This document shows positions 17,782-24,883 of a DNA stretch of 32,178 nucleotides, piece by piece; the stretch's first letter is position 1, and each line of letters opens with the position of its first letter. This stretch comes from Rhodoferax sp. (GTDB lineage: Bacteria > Pseudomonadota > Gammaproteobacteria > Burkholderiales > Burkholderiaceae_C), in contig JAGOUM010000037.1 of the NCBI GenBank assembly GCA_018061265.1, forward strand, positions 1-32,178, written 5' to 3'. Both the position numbers and the translations under genes were made by a program. The notes under the pieces were generated by a model. The model made no database searches and was not told the origin of the DNA. It was given only the letters and a program-made list of their open reading frames with translations.

Positions 17782-18474
17782 ATGCTGACCGTAAGCCACA
17801 TTAACCAGTACTACGGCGGCTCACATATCCTGCGCGACGTCAGTCTCAGTGCCGAGTTGGGCAAGGTCACCGTCATTCTGGGGCGCAACGGCGTTGGCAA
17901 AACCACGCTGCTGAAGAGTCTGATGGGGCTTGTTCCGATTAAAACAGGTGCTATTGAATTTGATAAGAAGCAGATTCACGCGGCAACGCCCTACGAGCGC
18001 GCCCGCGCGGGTATCGGTTTTGTGCCTCAAGGACGGGAGATATTCGCCCGCCTGACGGTGGAAGAAAACCTTCGTATGGGATTGGCTTACAAGAGTGCCA
18101 GCACACCGATTCCGCCTGAGTTGTTTGAGTTGTTTCCAGTCTTGAAACAAATGCTGGGTCGCCGCGGCGGCGATCTGTCAGGGGGTCAGCAGCAGCAATT
18201 GGCCATTGCCCGGGCACTGGCAGCCGGCCCGAAGTTGCTGATGCTGGATGAACCAACCGAGGGTATCCAGCCCAGCATCATCAAGGATATCGGGCGGGTC
18301 ATCCGTATGCTGGCCGATCGTGGCACCATGGCAATTCTGCTGGTCGAGCAGTACTACGACTTTGCCCAGGAACTGGCCGACCATTACGTGGTGATGGAGC
18401 GTGGCGCCATCAAGGCGCAAGGCTTGGGTGCGGATATGGAAGCGCAAAGAGTGCGTCAGATGGTGGCCATCTGA
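17782..18474 (+). CDS. urtE: Urea ABC transporter, ATP-binding protein UrtE
   Basis: 230 aa, LivF-like ABC ATPase: Walker A GRNGVGKTT near residue 35, the Q-loop region GIGFVPQGREIFARLTVEEN split by normal spacing, signature LSGGQQQQLAIARAL, Walker B LLMLDEPTEGIQPSI, and the H-loop replaced by Gln in LLVEQYYDFA, as is usual for this subfamily. It partners UrtD on the UrtBC channel. AGAGGA lies upstream of the ATG. It is the last gene of the operon; two hairpins follow before the convergent rpoH gene. No urease genes follow, unlike many urt operons. Confidence 0.94.
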   Translation: MLTVSHINQYYGGSHILRDVSLSAELGKVTVILGRNGVGKTTLLKSLMGLVPIKTGAIEFDKKQIHAATPYERARAGIGFVPQGREIFARLTVEENLRMGLAYKSASTPIPPELFELFPVLKQMLGRRGGDLSGGQQQQLAIARALAAGPKLLMLDEPTEGIQPSIIKDIGRVIRMLADRGTMAILLVEQYYDFAQELADHYVVMERGAIKAQGLGADMEAQRVRQMVAI

Positions 18475-18479
18475 TAACG

Positions 18480-18500
18480 AACCTGAGCCTTGGGCAGGTT
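18480..18500 (+). terminator. Hairpin directly after urtE
   Basis: AACCTG pairs with CAGGTT around a 9-base loop that can add a CC/GG pair, starting 6 bp after the urtE stop. There is no strong T-run (only TTGTC follows). It is a candidate 3' end for the urt transcript. Confidence 0.4.
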
Positions 18501-18516
18501 GTCAGGGTGGCGTCGG

Positions 18517-18536
18517 TCCGGCAACCCGTTGCCGGA
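18517..18536. terminator. Hairpin between convergent urtE and rpoH
   Basis: TCCGGCAA and TTGCCGGA form a perfect 8-bp stem around CCCG, 12 bp from the rpoH stop. The stem reads the same on both strands, so it may end transcripts from both sides, but neither side has a T-run. It may act with the hairpin at 18480. Confidence 0.45.
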
Positions 18537-18547
18537 TGCCCGACAGT

Positions 18548-19489
18548 TCAGGCGAACTCGACCAGAGATTTTTTCATCTTTTTCATGGCAGCAACCTCAA
18601 TCTGGCGAATACGTTCGGCGCTGACGCCGTAGACGGCTGCGAGATCATGCAATGTCATGCCACCACTGTTGTCGTCATTCACCTTGAGCCAGCGCTCTTC
18701 AACAATGTGGCGGCTACGGGCATCCAGTGTGTCAAGTGCGTGGGCCAAGCCATCACTGGCCAGCATGTCGCGGTGATGCGCCTCGATGATGGCAGTGGGC
18801 TCATGGCTGGCATCGGTCAGGTAAGCGATGGGTCCGTAGGCATCATCACCGTCGTCAGAGGGTGATGGGTCGAGCAATACATCGCCACCCGACAAACGGG
18901 CTTCCATCTCAATGACTTCTTCGCGTTTGACGTTGAGCTCGGTGGCCATGGCATCAATCTGGCTGTCGCTCAGGGTGTCACGGTGGCTGTCCAGGTCAGC
19001 CATGGCGTCTTCGCTGCGAAAACGCTGCTTCATGGAGCGCAGATTAAAAAACAGCTTGCGTTGTGCCTTGGTGGTTGCCACCTTGACCATGCGCCAGTTT
19101 TTCAGGATGTATTCGTGAATTTCGGCCTTGATCCAATGCAGCGCATAGCTGACCAGTCGCACTCCCTGGTCGGGGTCAAAGCGCTTGACAGCCTTCATCA
19201 GGCCTACATTGCCCTCTTGAATCAGGTCGCCGTGAGGCAAGCCATAACCCAGATACTGCCTTGCTGTCGAAACCACCAGACGCAAGTGGGACAGAACCAG
19301 CTTCCCGGCGGCTTCCAGGTCATTGTCGATCTGGAACTTGCGCGCGTACGATTGCTCTTCTTCTAGTGTGAGCATCGGCATGCGGTTGACCGCTGAAATA
19401 TACGCATCCAGATTGCCCAGCGCAGGTACCAGCGCCCAGGGGTTTTTCAAGGTCAGTGCCGTGCTTGGGGTTCCAGTGTGAACAGTCAT
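18548..19489 (-). CDS. rpoH: Heat-shock sigma factor RpoH (sigma-32)
   Basis: 313 aa, normal for beta-proteobacterial RpoH. Region 2 contains HGDLIQEGNVGLMKAVKRFDP with standard spacing and the -10-recognising HWIKAEIHEYIL. The RpoH box QRKLFFNLR, diagnostic for sigma-32, is at residues 143-151. Region 4.2 ends the protein with LHDLAAVYGVSAERIRQIE, the -35-binding helix. It directs RNA polymerase to heat-shock promoters. The ATG at 19489 follows AGGAG with 7 bases between; the frame stays open to 19528, but that would place the start inside the CIRCE element. A perfect CIRCE lies 32 bp upstream, so HrcA repression is likely. An HDOD gene lies upstream on the same strand. Confidence 0.96.
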   Translation of the reverse strand: MTVHTGTPSTALTLKNPWALVPALGNLDAYISAVNRMPMLTLEEEQSYARKFQIDNDLEAAGKLVLSHLRLVVSTARQYLGYGLPHGDLIQEGNVGLMKAVKRFDPDQGVRLVSYALHWIKAEIHEYILKNWRMVKVATTKAQRKLFFNLRSMKQRFRSEDAMADLDSHRDTLSDSQIDAMATELNVKREEVIEMEARLSGGDVLLDPSPSDDGDDAYGPIAYLTDASHEPTAIIEAHHRDMLASDGLAHALDTLDARSRHIVEERWLKVNDDNSGGMTLHDLAAVYGVSAERIRQIEVAAMKKMKKSLVEFA

Positions 19490-19521
19490 GCCAAAACTCC
19501 TGTAAGTCAATGGTGTAAATG

Positions 19522-19548
19522 TTAGCACTCCCTATGAGTGAGTGCTAA
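19522..19548 (-). promoter_or_regulatory. CIRCE element (HrcA operator) of rpoH
   Basis: TTAGCACTC-N9-GAGTGCTAA matches the CIRCE consensus in all 18 arm bases with the standard 9-bp spacer. It lies 32 bp upstream of the rpoH ATG. A -35-like TTGAAC (minus strand, 19561-19556) precedes it, so bound HrcA would cover the promoter. HrcA is known to repress groE and dnaK operons through this element; here it would place sigma-32 synthesis under HrcA. Confidence 0.93.
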
Positions 19549-19582
19549 TAAAAAAGTTCAATGACCTCAATAGAGTCAGGAT

Positions 19583-20554
19583 TCAGGCCGCCGGTGCATT
19601 GCCAATATTGACCGAGATGCCATCGTCAGCAGCGGTCGGGTTGTCCGCGCAGGACTGGCTGGTCAGTTGTGTTGCCTCAATGACCGGGTGGTCGATTTTG
19701 TGCAGGAACGCCAGTGTGACTTTGAGTGGCGCATTAAACAGCCGCGCGATGTCGGCCACATCGTCGGGCACGGCAGGGTTGTCCCAACTGATGGCGGTAT
19801 GTCGTGCCAGTCGGACTGCCAGCAAGACACATTGCACATTGGGCCGCTCCGCATGGCGCTGATCACTGATACTGACCAGTAGTTCTGGTAAATGCCAGAG
19901 TTTCATGAGAGACAGTTGCAAGTCTGCCAGGTCAATGCTCAGTACCGCCTTTTGAATGGTGCTGGTGCGCAGTGTTGAATCGGCTTCCTGGGCCTGATGG
20001 ATTTGTAACGCCAGGGTTGGTGCATGTAGCCACACCAGAATCTCGGCAAAGTTGTGCAAAAACGCTGCCTGATGGATGATGGTGGCGTCAGTATCTCCAC
20101 GATGCACCGCAAAGCCGAGCGCAAACTGACCTGCACGTTCGGCCCGGTTGAGCAGCCTTCTGACGCCGCACAACGCGTCCGGTTGATCCGCCAGCCAATC
20201 TTCAACCGTCGCCTGTGGACCAAAACGGCGGAAAAACGGGCTGATTCCCATCAGTACCAGCGACGTCGTGACGGACTCGGTTTCTGTCATGGCACCAGGT
20301 CGCCGCAACGTGGCAACATGAGCCAGCAACTTCAGTGTCATCAGGGGATCGGACTGAATGACCGCTGTGAGCATGTTCGCATCGACATCGTCCTCGATGG
20401 CGCGCAATTCTTCCAGCGCTTGGGCGGTGGCGGCCAAAACCGGGATGTCTGCACTGCGGAAGTACTGAGTCCAGGCGCCAATGTGAGGCAATGCTGCGGT
20501 CAGGTATCGAGGTGTCCAGACGGCGGGTTTGGCGGTGTTGATTTCTTCGGTCAT
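19583..20554 (-). CDS. HDOD-domain protein
   Basis: 323 aa. Residues about 35-230 resemble the HDOD domain, an HD-phosphohydrolase-like fold that has lost its metal-binding residues: SADIPVLAATAQALEELR, then DPLMTLKLLAHVAT, a VLMGI motif, and AAFLHNFAEILVWLH, where typical HD enzymes would have the catalytic His-Asp. HDOD proteins are linked to signalling (c-di-GMP, chemotaxis, stress), but their biochemical role is unclear. There is no attached output domain and no membrane segment. It lies upstream of rpoH on the same strand, with the rpoH CIRCE in the gap, and diverges from selD. The ATG at 20554 follows GGATCCGGCAAC, a weak ribosome site. Confidence 0.8.
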   Translation of the reverse strand: MTEEINTAKPAVWTPRYLTAALPHIGAWTQYFRSADIPVLAATAQALEELRAIEDDVDANMLTAVIQSDPLMTLKLLAHVATLRRPGAMTETESVTTSLVLMGISPFFRRFGPQATVEDWLADQPDALCGVRRLLNRAERAGQFALGFAVHRGDTDATIIHQAAFLHNFAEILVWLHAPTLALQIHQAQEADSTLRTSTIQKAVLSIDLADLQLSLMKLWHLPELLVSISDQRHAERPNVQCVLLAVRLARHTAISWDNPAVPDDVADIARLFNAPLKVTLAFLHKIDHPVIEATQLTSQSCADNPTAADDGISVNIGNAPAA

Positions 20555-20674
20555 GTTGCCGGATCCTTTATAGGGTGGCGAGTATGCGGGGCAGTGTCGT
20601 GCTGGTCAAGCTCGATAATGATGCAACAACTTTTTTCTTTGCTGACCATGACCACCTCCAACGCATCCACATCA

Positions 20675-21727
20675 ATGAATAGTACCCAACCTCGCCTGAC
20701 AAGTTTGTCGCATGGTGGGGGGTGCGGTTGCAAGATCGCACCGGGCGTGCTCTCCAACATTCTCAAAGGCACCAGTGCCATGCCGATTCCTGCCGAGTTG
20801 TTGGTGGGCATCGAAACCTCGGACGACGCGGCGGTATACCAACTCAATGAGCAGCAGGCGCTGATTGCCACCACTGACTTTTTTATGCCCATCGTTGATG
20901 ATCCATTTGACTTTGGCCGCATTGCCGCAACCAATGCCATCAGCGACGTATATGCCATGGGCGGGACACCGATCATGGCGCTGGCACTGGTGGCGATGCC
21001 AATTGCTGTTTTGTCGCTGGAAACGATTGGGCGCATCCTGGAGGGTGGAGCCAGCGTTTGCCGCGCCGCAGGGATTCCGATTGCTGGCGGCCATACCATT
21101 GATTCGGTGGAGCCGATCTACGGCCTGGTCGCGTTAGGTTTGGTACACCCCAAGCAGGTCAAAAAAAACGCCAGCGCATGTGTGGGCGATCGGCTGGTGT
21201 TAGGCAAACCGATTGGTGTGGGCGTTCTGTCAGCAGCGCTCAAAAAGGGGCAGCTCGATGCATCAGGCTACGCCCGGATGATGGCGGTAACAACCCAGCT
21301 TAATACCCCAGGACCGGTTCTTGCCGCCTTGCCGGGAGTTCACGCCATGACGGATGTGACCGGCTTCGCACTGGCGGGTCATGCACTTGAGTTGGCACGG
21401 GGAGCCGGATGCACGATAGAAATTGACTGGGCGAAAGTGCCGCTCCTGACCGGTGCGCGTGACTTGGCACTGGCTGGGCATGTAACCGGTGCTTCAGGGC
21501 GCAACTGGGCGGCCTATGGCGAGGAAGTCATCTTGCCCGACGGGTTTGCGCCAGTCGATCAGGCCGTGTTGTCCGATCCGCAAACCAGCGGTGGTCTGCT
21601 GGTATCGTGTGCTCCCGATGCAGTCGATGAGGTATTGGCCGTGTTTCATCGCATGGGTTTCGACCAAGCCGCAGAAATCGGTGCCGTCAGCGCCGTGCGC
21701 TCGGATGGACGACTGGTGGTACGGTGA
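20675..21727 (+). CDS. selD: Selenide, water dikinase (selenophosphate synthetase)
   Basis: 350 aa. It makes selenophosphate from selenide and ATP for selenocysteine and selenouridine synthesis. The glycine-rich N terminus SHGGGCGCKIAPG carries the catalytic Cys17 and Lys20; the Sec found in some SelD is Cys here. Further family segments are TTDFFMPIVDDPFDFGRIAA in part, AGGHTIDS, TDVTGFALAGHA, and DPQTSGGLL near the C terminus. The start at 20675 puts the cysteine at position 17 as in E. coli; an in-frame ATG at 20648 would add nine residues, and neither has a clear ribosome site. The frame is open much further upstream, but only as antisense to the HDOD gene. Neither selA, selB nor mnmH is in the window. 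A related oxidoreductase gene converges on it. Confidence 0.94.
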   Translation: MNSTQPRLTSLSHGGGCGCKIAPGVLSNILKGTSAMPIPAELLVGIETSDDAAVYQLNEQQALIATTDFFMPIVDDPFDFGRIAATNAISDVYAMGGTPIMALALVAMPIAVLSLETIGRILEGGASVCRAAGIPIAGGHTIDSVEPIYGLVALGLVHPKQVKKNASACVGDRLVLGKPIGVGVLSAALKKGQLDASGYARMMAVTTQLNTPGPVLAALPGVHAMTDVTGFALAGHALELARGAGCTIEIDWAKVPLLTGARDLALAGHVTGASGRNWAAYGEEVILPDGFAPVDQAVLSDPQTSGGLLVSCAPDAVDEVLAVFHRMGFDQAAEIGAVSAVRSDGRLVVR

Positions 21728-21742
21728 TGTCAGTCTTGGGTG

Positions 21743-21769
21743 CACTGACTGGAAGTGTCGGTGTCAGTG
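21743..21769. terminator. Inverted repeat at the selD / oxidoreductase junction
   Basis: CACTGAC and GTCAGTG form a 7-bp stem with a 13-base loop between the convergent 3' ends, overlapping the last codons of the minus-strand gene. No T-run. It is a weak candidate for a shared terminator. Confidence 0.25.
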
Positions 21770-22873
21770 ATCTGGGTGACTGTATTTTTGAATAAATTTG
21801 CGGTCGATGCGGTCTTTGAGCCACCACACCCAGTGGCCTTCAGCAGACCAGTTTCCCCAACTGGCGATCGCAAATTTTTCACCACAAGCCAGCAAATTGA
21901 GCGTTCTTGACTGGGGCAAGTAGGGGCTGGGAGCCACCCCACCCAGAACAGCGCGCAGATTTCTTGCAAGCGGAGGACCAGCCCGCACGGCATAGACACC
22001 ACTGCGTGCCACCTGCATATCCATACGAGTTGAAACATCACCCGCCGCAAATACCTGAGGGTGACTGGTTGAACGTTGAAACTCGTCGACTGCCACAAAA
22101 CCGTGTGCATCGAGAGCCAGGCCGCTGTCGCGCAGCCAAGCCGGTGCCTGGGCACCAATGGCAATGATGGGCACATCACACGCCAGACTGGCGCCGCTTT
22201 GAAGGAGCACCTCACCGGCAGCCACCCCCATAGCGCGCTCGCGGATCAGAGTGATGTGGCGTTCCTTGAGTGCCCGAACCAAGCGTGACTGCACGGCATC
22301 AGTGTAGTTGGCTCCGACGACGCCGTCGCCAGTCAGCAGCGTGACCGAGGATCCTTTCAATCGATGCGCAACGGACATCGCCAATTCGACGCCGGCTGCG
22401 CCAGCGCCAACCACAGTCACCCGTAAGGCGTGTTTGTCTGCCAGCGCCAGCACCTGCGGCCACAGGGCAGCAAAGCCTTCGATGGGTCGCACAAACAACG
22501 CGTGTTCGCGCGCGCCTGGCATCATTTCCTCGATGCTTGGGCGATCCTGCACCGGTCCGCTGTTGATCGACAGCAAGTCAAAGTTCAGTGAACTGCCGTC
22601 GTCCAGAATCAAAGTTCGAGTGTTGGCGTCCAAGCCCACAGCATGCCGCTGCTGCCAGTGAACCCCACTGTTGGCCAGCAACGGTGCCAAGGGAATAACA
22701 CAGTCGTCTACCGAGTAGTGGCCAGCGACAAATCCGGGCATCATGCCCGAGTACAACTGGCGCGGGTAGGGTGCAACCAACGTGATTTGCACACCCGCTG
22801 GCGGGTGTGCGGCGAGTGTGGAGAGCAGGTGCACATGGGCGTGGCCTGCGCCAAGCATCACCAGATGTTTCAT
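21764..22873 (-). CDS. SelD-associated FAD/NAD(P) oxidoreductase (NDH-2-like)
   Basis: 369 aa pyridine-nucleotide-disulfide oxidoreductase fold. The FAD motif MLGAGHAHVHLL is at the N terminus, the NAD(P) motif VTVVGAGAAGVELA near residue 152, and the FAD-closing motif VFAAGDVST near 275. There is no redox CxxC pair, so it is not a thioredoxin-reductase type; it resembles type II NADH dehydrogenases. The GHAHVHLL start is typical of the oxidoreductase module fused N-terminally to SelD in cyanobacteria and some proteobacteria. Here it is a separate gene converging on selD with a 36-bp gap. It may supply or handle reduced selenium for SelD, but that is inferred. It has no transmembrane helix. 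Confidence 0.85.
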   Translation of the reverse strand: MKHLVMLGAGHAHVHLLSTLAAHPPAGVQITLVAPYPRQLYSGMMPGFVAGHYSVDDCVIPLAPLLANSGVHWQQRHAVGLDANTRTLILDDGSSLNFDLLSINSGPVQDRPSIEEMMPGAREHALFVRPIEGFAALWPQVLALADKHALRVTVVGAGAAGVELAMSVAHRLKGSSVTLLTGDGVVGANYTDAVQSRLVRALKERHITLIRERAMGVAAGEVLLQSGASLACDVPIIAIGAQAPAWLRDSGLALDAHGFVAVDEFQRSTSHPQVFAAGDVSTRMDMQVARSGVYAVRAGPPLARNLRAVLGGVAPSPYLPQSRTLNLLACGEKFAIASWGNWSAEGHWVWWLKDRIDRKFIQKYSHPDH

Positions 22874-22963
22874 CGCCAGTTAATAATGTTCAGGGTAGGG
22901 CGCGGCAACCCGCAGTTGGAGCTTATGCTGCTCGCCCTGATTGTGACCGAATACGCCTGAACC

Positions 22964-22998
22964 AAAAAAGCCGAAAAATCCTGCGGGCAGGGTGCCCG
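22964..22998 (-). terminator. Rho-independent terminator of apbC
   Basis: On the minus strand CGGGCA-CCC-TGCCCG makes a 6-bp GC-rich stem just after the apbC stop, followed by CAGGATTTTT and a second run of six T. This is the most convincing intrinsic terminator in the window. Confidence 0.75.
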
Positions 22999-23000
22999 GA

Positions 23001-24092
23001 TCATGAATCTTTTGAGATCTTGATCGACGGGAATTTATTGGAAAAATCCTTGTTCTTGGCGGCGATGGCCAGCGCTACCTTGCGCGCCACACCTTTGTAG
23101 AGGCCGGCCACCTCGCTGTCAGGGTCCGACACCACGCTGGGATGGCCACTGTCGGCCTGCAACCGGATCTGCATTGCCAGCGGCAGCGCGCCAAGGTAGT
23201 CTGCCTTGTACTCGGCAGCCATTTTCTTTCCACCGTCGGCACCAAAGATATGCTCGATGTGGCCACATTGGCTACAGACGTGGACCGCCATGTTCTCCAC
23301 AATCCCTAAAATAGGAACGCTGACTTTCTCGAACATCTTGATGCCTTTTCTGGCGTCCAGCAGCGCAATGTCCTGTGGCGTCGTGACAATGACAGCACCG
23401 GTCATCGGTACGCGCTGACTCAGGGTGAGCTGAATGTCGCCCGTGCCGGGAGGCATGTCGACGATCAGGTAATCGAGGTCTTTCCAGTTGGTCTGACGCA
23501 GTAACTGTTCAAGGGCCTGGGTTGCCATCGGGCCGCGCCAGATCATCGCTTCATCGGCTGGTACAAGAAAGCCGATCGACATGACCTGTACACCATAGTT
23601 TTCCATGGGCTCCATGGTCTGGCCATCAGAACTTTCGGGTTTACCGTCAATGCCCATCATCATGGGGATACTCGGCCCATAAATGTCTGCGTCGAGCAAT
23701 CCCACGCGTGCCCCTTCTGCGGCCAGGGCCAGGGCCAGATTAACGGCAGTGGTACTTTTGCCCACACCGCCCTTGCCCGAAGCCACAGCAACCACGTTCT
23801 TGACACCCGGCAACAGGGCGACACCGCGCTGCACCGCATGGGCAACAATCTTGACATTGAGGTTGACCGATACATTCACCACGCCTGGCGCACTTTTGAC
23901 GGCCGCAATCAGTTCCTTGCGAAAACCGGGGATCTGGCTCTTGGCCGGGTACCCCAGTTCAACGTCAAAAGATACATCGCCGTCGCTGACGCTGAGGTTT
24001 TTGATGGCCTTGCTTGACACGAAGTCTTTGCCGGTGTTGGGGTCAATGACGCTCTTGAGGGCGTCCAGTACAGTTTGTTCGGTTGCGGTCAT
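23001..24092 (-). CDS. apbC: Iron-sulfur cluster carrier protein ApbC (Mrp/NBP35 family)
   Basis: 363 aa. An N-terminal MIP18/DUF59 domain (about 4-80) is followed by a ParA/MinD-like P-loop ATPase with deviant Walker A SGKGGVGKSTT (about 97-107), DADIYGPSIP (switch I), and DMPPGTGD (Walker B/switch II). The CSQCG pair near residue 265 is the CxxC that bridges a 4Fe-4S cluster in the ApbC dimer. It loads Fe-S clusters onto apoproteins in the cytoplasm. The ATG at 24092 follows TTGGAGAACCCC; an upstream in-frame ATG at 24104 would place the ribosome site inside the gene. It stands as a single gene with its own terminator. Genes of this family often sit beside metG, as nearly here. Confidence 0.95.
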   Translation of the reverse strand: MTATEQTVLDALKSVIDPNTGKDFVSSKAIKNLSVSDGDVSFDVELGYPAKSQIPGFRKELIAAVKSAPGVVNVSVNLNVKIVAHAVQRGVALLPGVKNVVAVASGKGGVGKSTTAVNLALALAAEGARVGLLDADIYGPSIPMMMGIDGKPESSDGQTMEPMENYGVQVMSIGFLVPADEAMIWRGPMATQALEQLLRQTNWKDLDYLIVDMPPGTGDIQLTLSQRVPMTGAVIVTTPQDIALLDARKGIKMFEKVSVPILGIVENMAVHVCSQCGHIEHIFGADGGKKMAAEYKADYLGALPLAMQIRLQADSGHPSVVSDPDSEVAGLYKGVARKVALAIAAKNKDFSNKFPSIKISKDS

Positions 24093-24298
24093 GGGGTTCT
24101 CCAAAGGTGCAGTAGTCTAGCGAAGATAAGTTTGTCCTTATAAAAGTGGGCAAATCCGGGTTAACCCCAGCCCATGGGGCCATCACGACAGCAGATCGCA
24201 CTGATGGGTCCTAAAGGGGTATCTACCGAGAATTTTGCTGGTCAAAATGTTCTGCACCAGCCTATGATGCCGTTCCATTTTTATTCAAAGGGGCTGCT

Positions 24299-24763
24299 AT
24301 GAGGCTATTTTTGGCGCGCTGCTTGATATCTCTCTTGGTCGGAGCTTCAGCCGCGCTGGCGCAGGATGCCGCCCCACCCGTTTTTGATGCTGGCCTGGCA
24401 CAACGACTTGGGGCCGACGACCATGGCATGCGTGGCTACGTTTTTGTATTGCTCAAGACCGGGCCTAACAAAATGCCGGACGGCCCGGAGCGCGACGATA
24501 TGTACCGAGGGCATTTTGCCAACATGACCCGCCTTTCCAAAGAGGGCAAACTGGCTCTGGCGGGTCCTTACGACGGCGTCGATGGCTGGCGGGGACTATT
24601 TGTACTGGCCGTCAAAGATATTGAGGAGGCCAGGAAACTGGTTGCCACCGACCCGGTGATCATCAAGGGTGAGATGGTCGCCGAGTACCACCGGTATTAC
24701 GGTTCGGCCGCCTTGATGTTGGTGCCGGAGCAACACGACAAGCTGGCCCGCAAAAAGTTCTGA
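24299..24763 (+). CDS. Secreted YciI-like protein
   Basis: 154 aa. Residues 1-21 form a signal peptide ending ASAALA before QDAAP. The mature part (about 45-145) resembles the YciI fold: GYVFVLLKTGPN, a RGHFANMTRLSKEGKLALAG-type stretch (here from position 76 on) with the conserved His, and GPYDG followed by the strand GLFVLAVKDIEEA. YciI proteins are small ferredoxin-like dimers of uncertain activity and are usually cytoplasmic, so an exported copy is less common. AAAGGGG precedes the ATG. It lies alone between divergent apbC and co-directional metG. The function is unknown; the fold call is moderately secure. Confidence 0.75.
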   Translation: MRLFLARCLISLLVGASAALAQDAAPPVFDAGLAQRLGADDHGMRGYVFVLLKTGPNKMPDGPERDDMYRGHFANMTRLSKEGKLALAGPYDGVDGWRGLFVLAVKDIEEARKLVATDPVIIKGEMVAEYHRYYGSAALMLVPEQHDKLARKKF

Positions 24764-24883
24764 GCGAGTTCGGTCAGATCGAAGTCACCTGCGGATTGCA
24801 GCGTCAAGGCTGCAGCTCAATGCCCGACCAGTTGCTATGATCGCTGGCCCCGGCAACCCATCGTTGCGCACATCTGTATACCC

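Noticed and set aside
20054-20674. A long upstream extension of the selD reading frame (about 200 extra codons)
   Set aside because: It runs antisense through the HDOD gene, has no homology to SelD and would push the catalytic Cys far from its normal position 17.
20700-20760. A selenocysteine (in-frame UGA) in the SelD active site
   Set aside because: The codon at the catalytic position is TGC (Cys), so no recoding is needed.
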